Shown here one piece after another: positions 7,822-15,974 of a DNA stretch of 45,441 nt. Source of the stretch: Bacteroidales bacterium (GTDB taxonomy: Bacteria; Bacteroidota; Bacteroidia; Bacteroidales; UBA932). Location of the stretch: assembly GCA_017535125.1 (NCBI GenBank), contig JAFXUS010000061.1, positions 1 through 45,441 on the forward strand, given 5' to 3'. The translations under genes were made by a program, and so were the position numbers. The notes beneath the pieces were generated by a model, which worked only from the letters and a program-made list of their open reading frames with translations, ran no database searches and was not told where the DNA came from. Each line of letters starts with the position of its first letter. The stretch's first letter is position 1.

Positions 7822-10758
7822 ATGGTGGACTTTTTATTTAAGAGGGTGGATTTTTTTCTGGCAGTTTTTTTCTGCCTTTTTGCGTTTTCGGACAGGCTAC
7901 CCGCCCAAACGGGGACGGAAGACTATATTGTCATCGACCGCCTGACCCGCGAGAAGGGTCTTCCGGACCAGGATATCAACGGGATCTATTTCGACAGCCG
8001 TGGCCTCGCCTGGATCAGCACCTTCGGCGGAGGACTGGTCCGATACGACGGCGATTCCTTCCTCCGCTTTTCGTCCAAGACGGTCCCGGGATTTGCCAGC
8101 GACTTCGTCAACCTGTGCAGCGAAGACGCGTACGGGAGGCTGTGGGTGCCTTGCGCGGGCGCGATCAACATCCTGGACCTGAAGTCGCTCGAGCTCATCG
8201 ACGAATTGCCCGGAATGCCCCGGGAGTGGCGCCGGTCCCATTCTCCGGTGAACTTCAGCCGGGACGCCAGGGGTTGCCTATGGTTCACGTCGGAAGACTA
8301 CCTATATAGGATTGCTTTCGCCGACGACGGCAGAAGGGTCGTCGTCGACTCCCTGCAATGCAACGTCGCGAACATGAATCTCATGCCCGATGTCAGCGAT
8401 GTAGAAGAAGACGGCTCCGTATGGATGGCCCTCAACGGACGCCTGTTCAAGGTCAGGCATATCGAGGACAAGGGGCTCCGCATGTCCGAAATCCAACCGG
8501 GCTTCTACATCGGGGAGGACAACCGCTCAACGACCTTTCTGCGCTCCGGAAACGACGTTTGGATCGGAACGCTGTACGGTTTGTACCGGGTAAACATCAC
8601 CACGGGCGGCTACACCTGCTACCGGCATTCCGATGCTGACCCCCGTTCGATTCCGAACGACGAAATCACCGGGCTGTGCTTCTCACCGGACGGCGAGGTC
8701 GTGGCCGGGACCCTGGGCGGCGTGTGCATCTACGATGTCGCCGGGCAGTCGTTCGACGTATACGGATCCCGCCCCAACGAATACGGGAACACGCTTCTCC
8801 CGGGAGAACTGGTACGTAGCATCGCAACGTGGGACAGGCAGATCTGGGTCGGCCTGGAGGCGGAAGGGCTCGCCGTCATCCAGCGTAAACCCCTGCAGAT
8901 CATCAATCTTCCTCACATAGAAAGTACAAGCGCCATCATCCCCTCAACGCCTGTGCGGGCGATGTTCATCGACAGCAAGGACGCACTCTGGCTCGCAGCC
9001 ACCGAATATGGCGTATGCAAGCAGGTCAACGGACTGTTGTTCCGGAACTACAACTCGTCCAACTCCGCACTCGCGGACAATTCCATCACGGCATTCTGCG
9101 AAGACAGCTACGGCAGAATCTGGGCGGGTTCCGTGACCGGACGCATGAATTATATCATCCCGTCCGCCGGCTTCGATATCGTACGCGTCCCCGACGGAAG
9201 CTCGTCGGAAACGGCGAAGCGCATCGACGTCATTCTCGGTATGGTCTACGACAGCATCAACGACTATATCTGGATCTCGGCGCACAACGGACTGTATTAT
9301 TATAACCTGAAGAATTCGACCTATAATATCTACCCCGTCAAGACGAGCTCCTGCTTTGGAGAATGCCTTGTGGCGGACAAACTGTGGGTGAGCGGCATAG
9401 AAGGCATCAATGTCATTGACCTGAAAACCCTGGACTACAGGATTATTGCGGGCTTCCCCAGCTGCCTGTCGATCGTGGCTGACGGAGACGTCCTCTGGGC
9501 CGGCACTTACGGCCAGGGCCTGTACCGGGTGGACAAATGCCTGTCGGAGACGCCTGAGATCACGGTCTATTCGGAAAATGACGGACTGGCGGACAACCAG
9601 ATCCACGCCCTGCTGGTCGACGGTATCAACCTGTGGATCACGACCGAGAACGGTCTCTCCCGCCTCGACACACAGGTGGGGGAAATTACCAGCTACGGCA
9701 TCAAGGACGGACTCAAATCCATGGCGTTCTGCGAGAATAGCGCGGTGAAGGGAAGCAACGGCGCCATCTATCTCGGCCAGAAGGAAGGCCTCAGCATCCT
9801 GCGGTCCGGACACGTCCGGAATGAGTACGGGAACAAGCCCGACGTCGCCATCTCGGGCTACTACTCCAACGCGATGTTCCACAACCTCGCCCGTACCGAC
9901 ACCGTCAGCAAGGAAGAATCCGACCGCGACTTCGTGCTGAAGTTCTCGGACCTGTCCTACGCCGGGAAGACGGACGTCACCTACGAAAGCCGGGTGCTGC
10001 CGCGGGACAAGGACTGGTCCCCCGTTTTCGAAAACGACACCTATCTCGTCTTCGGCCACATTCCGGGCGGGAAATATACGATTCAGATCCGTGCGGTCGA
10101 CAAGAAAGGAAACGTCCTCTCCCAGGACGAAAAAACCCTGCTGGTCCGGCCCGTCCTGTACAAACGCTGGTGGTTCCGGCTGCTCATGATCCTCTTCGTC
10201 GTCCTCGTCGGATGTCTGTTCGTCTATCTTTATACCCGTTCCGTCACCCGCTCAAGGGAACAGCTGCGGCAGGAAGTGGCCCGGCAGACGAAGATCCTGA
10301 ACGACCAGAAGCGGGAACTGGAGAAACGTGCGGAAGAACTGTCCGAACAGAATGCCCTCCTGCAGAAGCAGAACGAGATGATCGCGAGCCACAACACGCT
10401 CTTGTCCGGCTCCCTGACGAACAAGGACGCCGATTTCTCCGCCAAGCTGCTGGAGACCATCCAGAAGATGTACAAGGACCCGGATCTCGACGTCCAGGCC
10501 TTCGCCGACGGGATGGGCATGAGCCGCAGCCTGCTGAACGACAAGATCCAGCTGTCCTTCGGGCAGTCCATCGCGCAGTTCATCAGGACCTACCGCCTCA
10601 ACGTGGCGAAAGAAATGATCTGCAACGGCACCAACAAAGACATGAACATCTCGGAAATCGCTTACGAGGTCGGTTTCAACGACCCGAAGTACTTCACGAG
10701 ATGCTTCACCAAGGAGTTCGACGCGACTCCTTCCGATTTGTTCAAGGAGAACAGCTAG
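7822..10758 (+). CDS. Membrane one-component sensor: propeller-YYY-AraC, no kinase
   Basis: 978 aa from the ATG; the frame is open 20 codons further to a TTG, but the ATG gives a clean signal peptide (to about residue 29, LPAQ). Domains: periplasmic two-component-regulator propeller repeats from about 38 to 720 (GLPDQDINGIYFDSRGLAWIST, many D-x-x-G-x-x-W repeats), a Y_Y_Y domain to about 775, one membrane span near 783-805 (WWFRLLMILFVVLVGCLFVY), a coiled coil to about 865, and an AraC helix-turn-helix at about 880-976 ending in EVGFNDPKYFTRCFTKEF. Hybrid two-component regulators with this sensor normally carry a histidine kinase and receiver; neither is present. It is divergent from susC and is the likely regulator of the cluster. 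How the signal crosses the membrane is inference; SusR works in a comparable one-protein way. Confidence 0.88.
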   Translation: MVDFLFKRVDFFLAVFFCLFAFSDRLPAQTGTEDYIVIDRLTREKGLPDQDINGIYFDSRGLAWISTFGGGLVRYDGDSFLRFSSKTVPGFASDFVNLCSEDAYGRLWVPCAGAINILDLKSLELIDELPGMPREWRRSHSPVNFSRDARGCLWFTSEDYLYRIAFADDGRRVVVDSLQCNVANMNLMPDVSDVEEDGSVWMALNGRLFKVRHIEDKGLRMSEIQPGFYIGEDNRSTTFLRSGNDVWIGTLYGLYRVNITTGGYTCYRHSDADPRSIPNDEITGLCFSPDGEVVAGTLGGVCIYDVAGQSFDVYGSRPNEYGNTLLPGELVRSIATWDRQIWVGLEAEGLAVIQRKPLQIINLPHIESTSAIIPSTPVRAMFIDSKDALWLAATEYGVCKQVNGLLFRNYNSSNSALADNSITAFCEDSYGRIWAGSVTGRMNYIIPSAGFDIVRVPDGSSSETAKRIDVILGMVYDSINDYIWISAHNGLYYYNLKNSTYNIYPVKTSSCFGECLVADKLWVSGIEGINVIDLKTLDYRIIAGFPSCLSIVADGDVLWAGTYGQGLYRVDKCLSETPEITVYSENDGLADNQIHALLVDGINLWITTENGLSRLDTQVGEITSYGIKDGLKSMAFCENSAVKGSNGAIYLGQKEGLSILRSGHVRNEYGNKPDVAISGYYSNAMFHNLARTDTVSKEESDRDFVLKFSDLSYAGKTDVTYESRVLPRDKDWSPVFENDTYLVFGHIPGGKYTIQIRAVDKKGNVLSQDEKTLLVRPVLYKRWWFRLLMILFVVLVGCLFVYLYTRSVTRSREQLRQEVARQTKILNDQKRELEKRAEELSEQNALLQKQNEMIASHNTLLSGSLTNKDADFSAKLLETIQKMYKDPDLDVQAFADGMGMSRSLLNDKIQLSFGQSIAQFIRTYRLNVAKEMICNGTNKDMNISEIAYEVGFNDPKYFTRCFTKEFDATPSDLFKENS

Positions 10759-10759
10759 C

Positions 10760-11206
10760 CTACTTCTTGCGACGGGCCTCGCGGGCGGCTTTCTTTTCCG
10801 CCTTGCGGGCTTCTTCAGCGCGCTTTTCCGCTTCCACCATGGACTTGGTGCGGAAGATGATGACGCCGTTCTGCCCCTGCATGCCATAGATGGACGAAGT
10901 GCCGTCCTTGAGCACTTCCACGGAGTAGATGTCCTCCGGACGGAGGTAGGTCACGTTGTCCGTGATAATGCCGTCCACGACGAAGATCGGCTGCGTCTGG
11001 TCGGAATTGGTCGCAATGCCGCGGATGATGATCCTCGGCATCTCGCCACCACCCGCCTGGCCGACCGTTACGCCGGGTTCAGCCCGGAGCAGATCAAAAA
11101 CGGTGTTGTATTGCGTCTTTTCCTTCGGGTCACGGACTTTCTCCTGGGCACCGAGTGCACCGCAAAGAAGCAGCGAAGCGGCGATAAGCAAAATGGTCTT
11201 CTTCAT
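10760..11206 (-). CDS. Small secreted TonB-receptor plug-domain protein
   Basis: 148 aa. A signal peptide (MKKTILLIAASLLLCGALGAQ) leads into a single plug-like domain: NTVFDLLRAEPGVTV, RIIIRGIATNSDQTQPIFVV, DGIITDNVTYLRPEDIYSVE and VLKDGTSSIYGMQGQNGVII. It resembles the plug of a SusC protein but has no barrel. It ends in a basic, alanine-rich helix (KRAEEARKAEKKAAREARRKK). Length and a clean stop show a complete gene and not a barrel cut short. Its stop is one base from the regulator's stop on the other strand. TATCTTTG at 11214-11221 lies seven bases before the ATG. Function unknown: it may interact with TonB, with a receptor or with the envelope. Confidence 0.75.
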   Translation of the reverse strand: MKKTILLIAASLLLCGALGAQEKVRDPKEKTQYNTVFDLLRAEPGVTVGQAGGGEMPRIIIRGIATNSDQTQPIFVVDGIITDNVTYLRPEDIYSVEVLKDGTSSIYGMQGQNGVIIFRTKSMVEAEKRAEEARKAEKKAAREARRKK

Positions 11207-11268
11207 AACGAAACAAAGATAGCCTTTTTTTCCTTATATTTACGATTTGGTAACATGCCCAAAACAAT

Positions 11269-13740
11269 ATGAAACGATTCGTCCTCCTTTCCCTGGTGCT
11301 TCTGACCGGCTTTTCCGCGCAGGGCGCCCGTCAGCCGCAGGCCAAACCCAACTACGACCTGGCCGCGCAGTTCTCCGCCAAGCGCATTTCCCAGATGGTG
11401 TTCTCCACCAGCCTCAGCCCGAACTGGTTCCGCGACTCGGACAAGTTCTGGTATGTATGGAAGACCCCGGCAGGCACGCAGTACTGGATCGTGGACCCCG
11501 AGACGGGCAGCCGCGTACAGGCTTTCGACATGGAGAAGCTCGCGATGCAGATCACGCAGACCACGCGCGACCCCTTCGACGCGCAGCATCTGCCGATCGA
11601 GAACCTGAAGCTCAAGGACGACAAGTACTTCCAGTTCGACGTCAAGGGATCGCAGGAGGTGCCCGACACGCTGGCGCAGAAGCGCGCCGAGCGTGCAAAG
11701 AAGGATGGTGACAAGGCCCCCAAGGGCCCCCAGAAGCCGCCGATGACCAAGAAGGTCTGGCATTTCCAGTATGAGATCGCCACCGGGCAACTGACGGAGT
11801 ACAAGCCCGAGAAGCGCGAGTACCCGGCCTGGGCCAGCATCTCGCCGGACGGCGAAATGGGCGTGTACGTGAAGAACGCCAACCTCTTCTGGATGGATAA
11901 AGAGAACCTGGCCAAGGCGGCCGAGGACGAAAAGGACTCCACCCTCGTGGAGCACCGCATCACCTCCGACGGCATCCGCCAGTACGGCTACGGCGGCGAC
12001 AACTATATGGGCGACACCGAGCAGGACACGACCAAGCGCTCCATGGCGCGCGTGATCTGGTCGCCGGACGGCAAGCATTTCGCCACCTTCAAATATGACA
12101 TGCGCGAGATCAAGGAGCTCTGGGTCATCAACTCCCTGAGCCAGCCGCGCCCGACCCTCGAGACCTACAAATACCAGATGCCCGGGGAACCCGGCCCGAA
12201 GGAGGAACTCCTCGTGTTCTCCATGCCTGACGGCTCCGTCAAACGCTACCAGATCAACGCCTTCAAGGACCAGGATACGGAAATCTCCACGCGTCCGCGC
12301 AAGTACCGCGAGATCTACGACAAGTTCCGCTCCCGCGTGTGGCTGGGCGACAACGACGGCTTCTGGCTGGTCCGCGGCTCGCGCGACCTGCACCGCATGG
12401 ACGTCTGCCACATCGACCTGGCCTCCGACTCCACCCGCACCGTCATCTCCGAGCGGATGAACACCTATGTGGAGGACCGGCAGATCCGCCTGCTGAACGG
12501 TGGGAAGCAGCTGCTCTGGTGGTCCGAGCGCAACGGCTGGGCCAACCTTTATCTATACAACGCCGACGGCACCCTGGTGCGCAACCTCACCGACGGCGCC
12601 TGGCACGTCGAGGACGTGATCGAGGTCAATGAGAAAGAGGGCTACGTGCTCTTCTCCGCCTGCGGCGTCAACAAGAACGAGAACCCCTACCAGATGCACA
12701 CCTGGCGCGTGGCCCTGTCGGGCGGCGCCATGAAGCAGTTGGACATGGACGACATGAACGTGGAAGCCACGGCCAGCGACGACGGCCGCTGGATCGTGGG
12801 CAACTGCTCCCGCGTGGACTATGCCCCCGAGGCCTGGCTGATCGGCCGCGACGGCAAGCGCAAGCTCCTCGACAAGGCCGACCTGAGCCTGCTATTCGCC
12901 GCGGGCTACAAGATGCCGGAGCGCTTCAAGGTCAAGGCGGCCGACGGCGTGACTGACCTCTACGGCGCCATGTACAAGCCCTTCGACTTCGATTCCACGA
13001 AGGTCTATCCCATCATCGACTACGTCTATCCCGGCCCGCAGGTCGAGGCCAACAACATCGAGTGGACCAAGGGCATGCTGCGCACCGACCGCCTGGCGCA
13101 GATCGGTTTCATCGTGATCACGGTAGGCAATCGCGGCGGCCACCCGAACCGTTCCAAGTGGTACCACAACTACGGCTACGGCAACCTGCGCGACTATGGT
13201 CTGGAGGACCAGAAATACGCCATCCAGCAGCTTGCGGGCAGGTATTCCTGGATCGACGGGGAGCGCGTGGGCATCCACGGACACTCTGGCGGCGGCTTCA
13301 TGTCCACGGCGGCCATCCTGCAGTACCCCGACTTCTTCAAGGCGGCCGTATCCTGCGCCGGCAACCACGACAACCGCATCTACAACCGCTGGTGGAGCGA
13401 GACGCACCATGGCGTCACCGAGAAAGTGGAGCAGAGCGACACCACCTTCGTCTATCATATCGAAACCAACCCGGAGATCGCCTCCCGCCTCAAGGGCCAC
13501 CTGATGCTGGTGCACGGCGACATCGACAACAACGTCAACCCCGCGAACACCATCCGCGTGGTCAACGCCCTGATCCGGGCGAACAAACGTTTCGACCTGC
13601 TGATCCTGCCGGGCCAGCGCCACGGCTTCGGCGACATGAACGAGTACTTCTTCTGGCGTCTAGCAGACTACTTCTCCGAGTGGCTCCTCGGCGAGAGCGA
13701 GCGCCCCGAAGTGGACGTCAAGGAGTTGAACAATGACTGA
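11269..13740 (+). CDS. S9 family (DPP IV-like) peptidase
   Basis: 823 aa. The signal peptide ends near SAQGA (20), so it is exported. An N-terminal propeller region covers about 60-540, and an alpha/beta-hydrolase domain follows. Likely triad: Ser673 in GHSGGG, Asp753 in HGDIDNNVNP and His785 in GQRHGFGD, spaced as in prolyl oligopeptidase/DPP IV enzymes. Such enzymes clip dipeptides, often after proline, from peptides in the periplasm. A Lys/Pro-rich insert (KKDGDKAPKGPQKPPMTKK) near 145-165 is probably a surface loop. The gene stands alone; a hairpin follows it. Confidence 0.9.
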   Translation: MKRFVLLSLVLLTGFSAQGARQPQAKPNYDLAAQFSAKRISQMVFSTSLSPNWFRDSDKFWYVWKTPAGTQYWIVDPETGSRVQAFDMEKLAMQITQTTRDPFDAQHLPIENLKLKDDKYFQFDVKGSQEVPDTLAQKRAERAKKDGDKAPKGPQKPPMTKKVWHFQYEIATGQLTEYKPEKREYPAWASISPDGEMGVYVKNANLFWMDKENLAKAAEDEKDSTLVEHRITSDGIRQYGYGGDNYMGDTEQDTTKRSMARVIWSPDGKHFATFKYDMREIKELWVINSLSQPRPTLETYKYQMPGEPGPKEELLVFSMPDGSVKRYQINAFKDQDTEISTRPRKYREIYDKFRSRVWLGDNDGFWLVRGSRDLHRMDVCHIDLASDSTRTVISERMNTYVEDRQIRLLNGGKQLLWWSERNGWANLYLYNADGTLVRNLTDGAWHVEDVIEVNEKEGYVLFSACGVNKNENPYQMHTWRVALSGGAMKQLDMDDMNVEATASDDGRWIVGNCSRVDYAPEAWLIGRDGKRKLLDKADLSLLFAAGYKMPERFKVKAADGVTDLYGAMYKPFDFDSTKVYPIIDYVYPGPQVEANNIEWTKGMLRTDRLAQIGFIVITVGNRGGHPNRSKWYHNYGYGNLRDYGLEDQKYAIQQLAGRYSWIDGERVGIHGHSGGGFMSTAAILQYPDFFKAAVSCAGNHDNRIYNRWWSETHHGVTEKVEQSDTTFVYHIETNPEIASRLKGHLMLVHGDIDNNVNPANTIRVVNALIRANKRFDLLILPGQRHGFGDMNEYFFWRLADYFSEWLLGESERPEVDVKELNND

Positions 13741-13751
13741 TTCCCCTTCAT

Positions 13752-13841
13752 AGAAAAACCAACCCCCGTGATTCGCATCGCGGGGGCTTAAAGCTGCTTA
13801 CAGCATTATTCCATAAAGGGAATGCACTTTGATTACTAACT
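13752..13841 (-). ncRNA. Candidate small RNA with its own promoter and terminator
   Basis: On the minus strand TATATTTG (13846-13853) is a perfect -7 box directed into a 90-base gap. The predicted RNA has three hairpins in a row: ATTCC/GGAAT (loop CTTTAT), GCTG/CAGC (loop TAAG) and CCCCCG...CGGGGG (13763-13786), the last followed by TTGGTTTTTC. No reading frame of note is present. The upstream TTG (13869-13871) is closer to the -7 box than usual. The same hairpin may also end the S9 transcript from the other side, so the RNA is a proposal. Confidence 0.4.
13763..13786. terminator. GC-rich hairpin after the S9 peptidase
   Basis: CCCCCGTGA-TTCGCA-TCGCGGGGG forms a nine-pair stem 22 bases past the stop at 13740. 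The T-rich run is on the minus-strand side, so it ends minus-strand transcription better than plus. Confidence 0.65.
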
Positions 13842-13958
13842 GATGCAAATATACACATCCTGTCCGGACAAGGCGTCATTGCTGCGTTCACAAGCTGTCA
13901 CGCATGCGTTCACGGAGGCCAGTCATATGCAACTTATATTTTGTAACTTTGTCCGCTG

Positions 13959-15047
13959 ATGGTTCCCGCTCTCTCATATTTCTGCGGTCTGGCGACGATG
14001 GTCTACATCACCACCTGTCTGGGGATGGCGGCCATACGCTGGTTCCACATGTGCCGTCCGTATGACCGGCATCCGGACTATTACTACCCCAGCCGTCCGC
14101 ACCTGGTCGGCATCTTCATGAACTCGCTGGTGCTGCTGCCTTACGTGGTCCATCCGGAGAGCGGCGACGCCTGGTACCTGGTCCGCGTGTATTTCCTGCC
14201 CCTGACCATCTTCCATTTCATCATCGTGCTCTTCGCTTATTTCGGAAGCATGCTGCACTGGCAGCGGTGGCGCAAGCAGGTGCTCCTCGTGGCCTGGCCG
14301 CTGGTAATCTACCTGACCGCCGCTTTCGTTCTCGCCGTCTGGCCGGGCGAACAGCTCGGCGGCGCAGTTTCCACGGCGGCCGAAACCTTCCTGCTCGTCG
14401 TGGGCCTGCTGGTCACGGGCATCTGCGCCAGGGCCATTATCCTCGTATTCCGCTGGGCGCGGCGTTTCGACGTGGACGATTTCTCGAACCCGACCGACTT
14501 CCCGGTGGTGGCGGCCCGGCGCTGGCTCTGGATGATCCTGCTCAACGTGCTGCTGTGCTGGGCGGGCGCGCTGGCGGGTTGCCGGGCCATGATGATTGTG
14601 GTCCAACTGGTCTTGGCCGCCGGCATCGTAGGTTTCATCATCACCGCGCTCCACCCCCTGCGCACGACGCCCGTCGAAGAACAGGAAACCACACCCGCCG
14701 CTCCGCAGGAGGAGCAGGTGTACCAGCGGGCCATGCCCGCGAAGAAGCGCATGGAAATCCTTTCGGCCGTGAAGACGGTCGTGGAGGACGGCGAAGCCTT
14801 CCTGGACCCTCACCTGACCCTGCAGGACGTCTCCGACCGCAGCGGCTACAGCCGCACCTACATTTCCGGCCTGATGAAGGCCGAGCACGGCGGATTCTTC
14901 ACCTACATCAACCGCCTGCGCCTGCAGCACGTGGACGCCTGGCTGGCGGAGCACCCCGGCGCCACCGTCACGGAAGCCGCCGAGGGGTCCGGTTTCACCT
15001 CGCGCCAGGCCTACTACAAGGTCCGCGCAAACTTCCCGAAAGAATAA
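13959..15047 (+). CDS. Membrane-anchored AraC-type regulator
   Basis: 362 aa. The first 245 residues carry about six to seven hydrophobic spans (SYFCGLATMVYITTCLGMAA, LVGIFMNSLVLLPYVV, FHFIIVLFAYFGSML, LLVAWPLVIYLTAAFVLAVW, FLLVVGLLVTGICARAIILV, LWMILLNVLLCWAGALAG, IVVQLVLAAGIVGFIITAL). A short acidic linker leads to a C-terminal AraC helix-turn-helix (LTLQDVSDRSGYSRTYISGL, then RLRLQHVDAWL and SGFTSRQAYYKVRANF). Its target is not evident; the surface-protein operon beyond its convergent neighbour or the S9 gene are candidates. TAACTTTG at 13944-13951 lies seven bases before the ATG, so the message would have almost no leader. Confidence 0.8.
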   Translation: MVPALSYFCGLATMVYITTCLGMAAIRWFHMCRPYDRHPDYYYPSRPHLVGIFMNSLVLLPYVVHPESGDAWYLVRVYFLPLTIFHFIIVLFAYFGSMLHWQRWRKQVLLVAWPLVIYLTAAFVLAVWPGEQLGGAVSTAAETFLLVVGLLVTGICARAIILVFRWARRFDVDDFSNPTDFPVVAARRWLWMILLNVLLCWAGALAGCRAMMIVVQLVLAAGIVGFIITALHPLRTTPVEEQETTPAAPQEEQVYQRAMPAKKRMEILSAVKTVVEDGEAFLDPHLTLQDVSDRSGYSRTYISGLMKAEHGGFFTYINRLRLQHVDAWLAEHPGATVTEAAEGSGFTSRQAYYKVRANFPKE

Positions 15048-15056
15048 GTCGAATGG

Positions 15057-15971
15057 TTACAGCGCCGTGGTGACTTCCGTGGCGCTCAGGAGCAGGTCCA
15101 GGCGCTGGGGCAGGGCTGTATTCTTCATGCTCACGAAGGTGCCGTTGCCCTTGGCCGCGACCGGAATTTCCTTCGTACCGCGATAGGTGACACCGTCGTT
15201 GTCCACGACTGTGAAGGTGAACGCCTCGGCGTTGGTCTCGTCGCCGTTGCGCAGCGCTACGAAGAACGGATCCGAGGTAGCCGAGCCCAGGGTGACGGAG
15301 ATGTCCCCTTTGGTCACGGCCGTGCCGGTCACATTCTGGCTCTGGACCAGTTCGCCGGCGGCGCCGGAGATGGTCACGGACTTGGCGTTGATTGAAGTCG
15401 CAGCGTACTTGAAGCTGAGCCTGTAGATGCTCTGCTGATTGAGGAAAGAGGCGTCTTCCGTGGTGATGTTGTTGCCGGAAACGTCCGTCACCAGCACATT
15501 TGACGCCATGGTGTAGTGGAATTTCTTTTCGATGGAGTCCGTGGCATCATCCGTGAGCAGCAGCTTGCCCACCTGGCCGGTGTAGTCCCAGCTCTCACGC
15601 GGAGTGAGTAGGGTAAGGGTGGTGGTATTGGCTACGATCCCTGTCGTGGTGATGTCTCCGGAGAGCGTGGCCTTGTGGGCGTCCAGCCCGTCCGGCGTGG
15701 CGGTCAGTGTGCCGATGCAGACTCCGTCCAGATAGACCTTCACCTCTTCGCCGGCTTTCCAGATGGACTTCATCTGCGTTGTGGTGGCTTCTGTGCCGTC
15801 GCCAATCTCCAGGCCCTTGGTCTGCGGTCCGTCGGCCTTCTCCGCCCGGACCGTGATGGTCCAGGTCGTGCCCCGGGGCTCTTCCTCCTTCGGGGAAAGC
15901 GTTTCCTTCACGCAGCCGCTCCAGATCATCGCGCCGGCAAACGCCGTCAAAAGCAATATCGTCTTTTTCAT
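15057..15971 (-). CDS. Fimbrillin-like surface lipoprotein, function unknown
   Basis: 304 aa. The lipoprotein signal MKKTILLLTAFAGAMIWSGC places the lipidated Cys at 20. The rest is Thr/Ser/Ala-rich beta structure with repeated short strands. A KAGEEVKVYLDG stretch near 72 followed by KATLSG recalls the fimbrillin-type lipoproteins of Bacteroidales (typically W-x-x-GD-x-I ... A-x-F-SG); this is resemblance, not proof. It starts three bases after the GLUG gene stops, so it is the last gene of that operon. Its 3' end is nine bases from the convergent AraC-type gene. Confidence 0.6.
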   Translation of the reverse strand: MKKTILLLTAFAGAMIWSGCVKETLSPKEEEPRGTTWTITVRAEKADGPQTKGLEIGDGTEATTTQMKSIWKAGEEVKVYLDGVCIGTLTATPDGLDAHKATLSGDITTTGIVANTTTLTLLTPRESWDYTGQVGKLLLTDDATDSIEKKFHYTMASNVLVTDVSGNNITTEDASFLNQQSIYRLSFKYAATSINAKSVTISGAAGELVQSQNVTGTAVTKGDISVTLGSATSDPFFVALRNGDETNAEAFTFTVVDNDGVTYRGTKEIPVAAKGNGTFVSMKNTALPQRLDLLLSATEVTTAL

Positions 15972-15974
15972 ACG

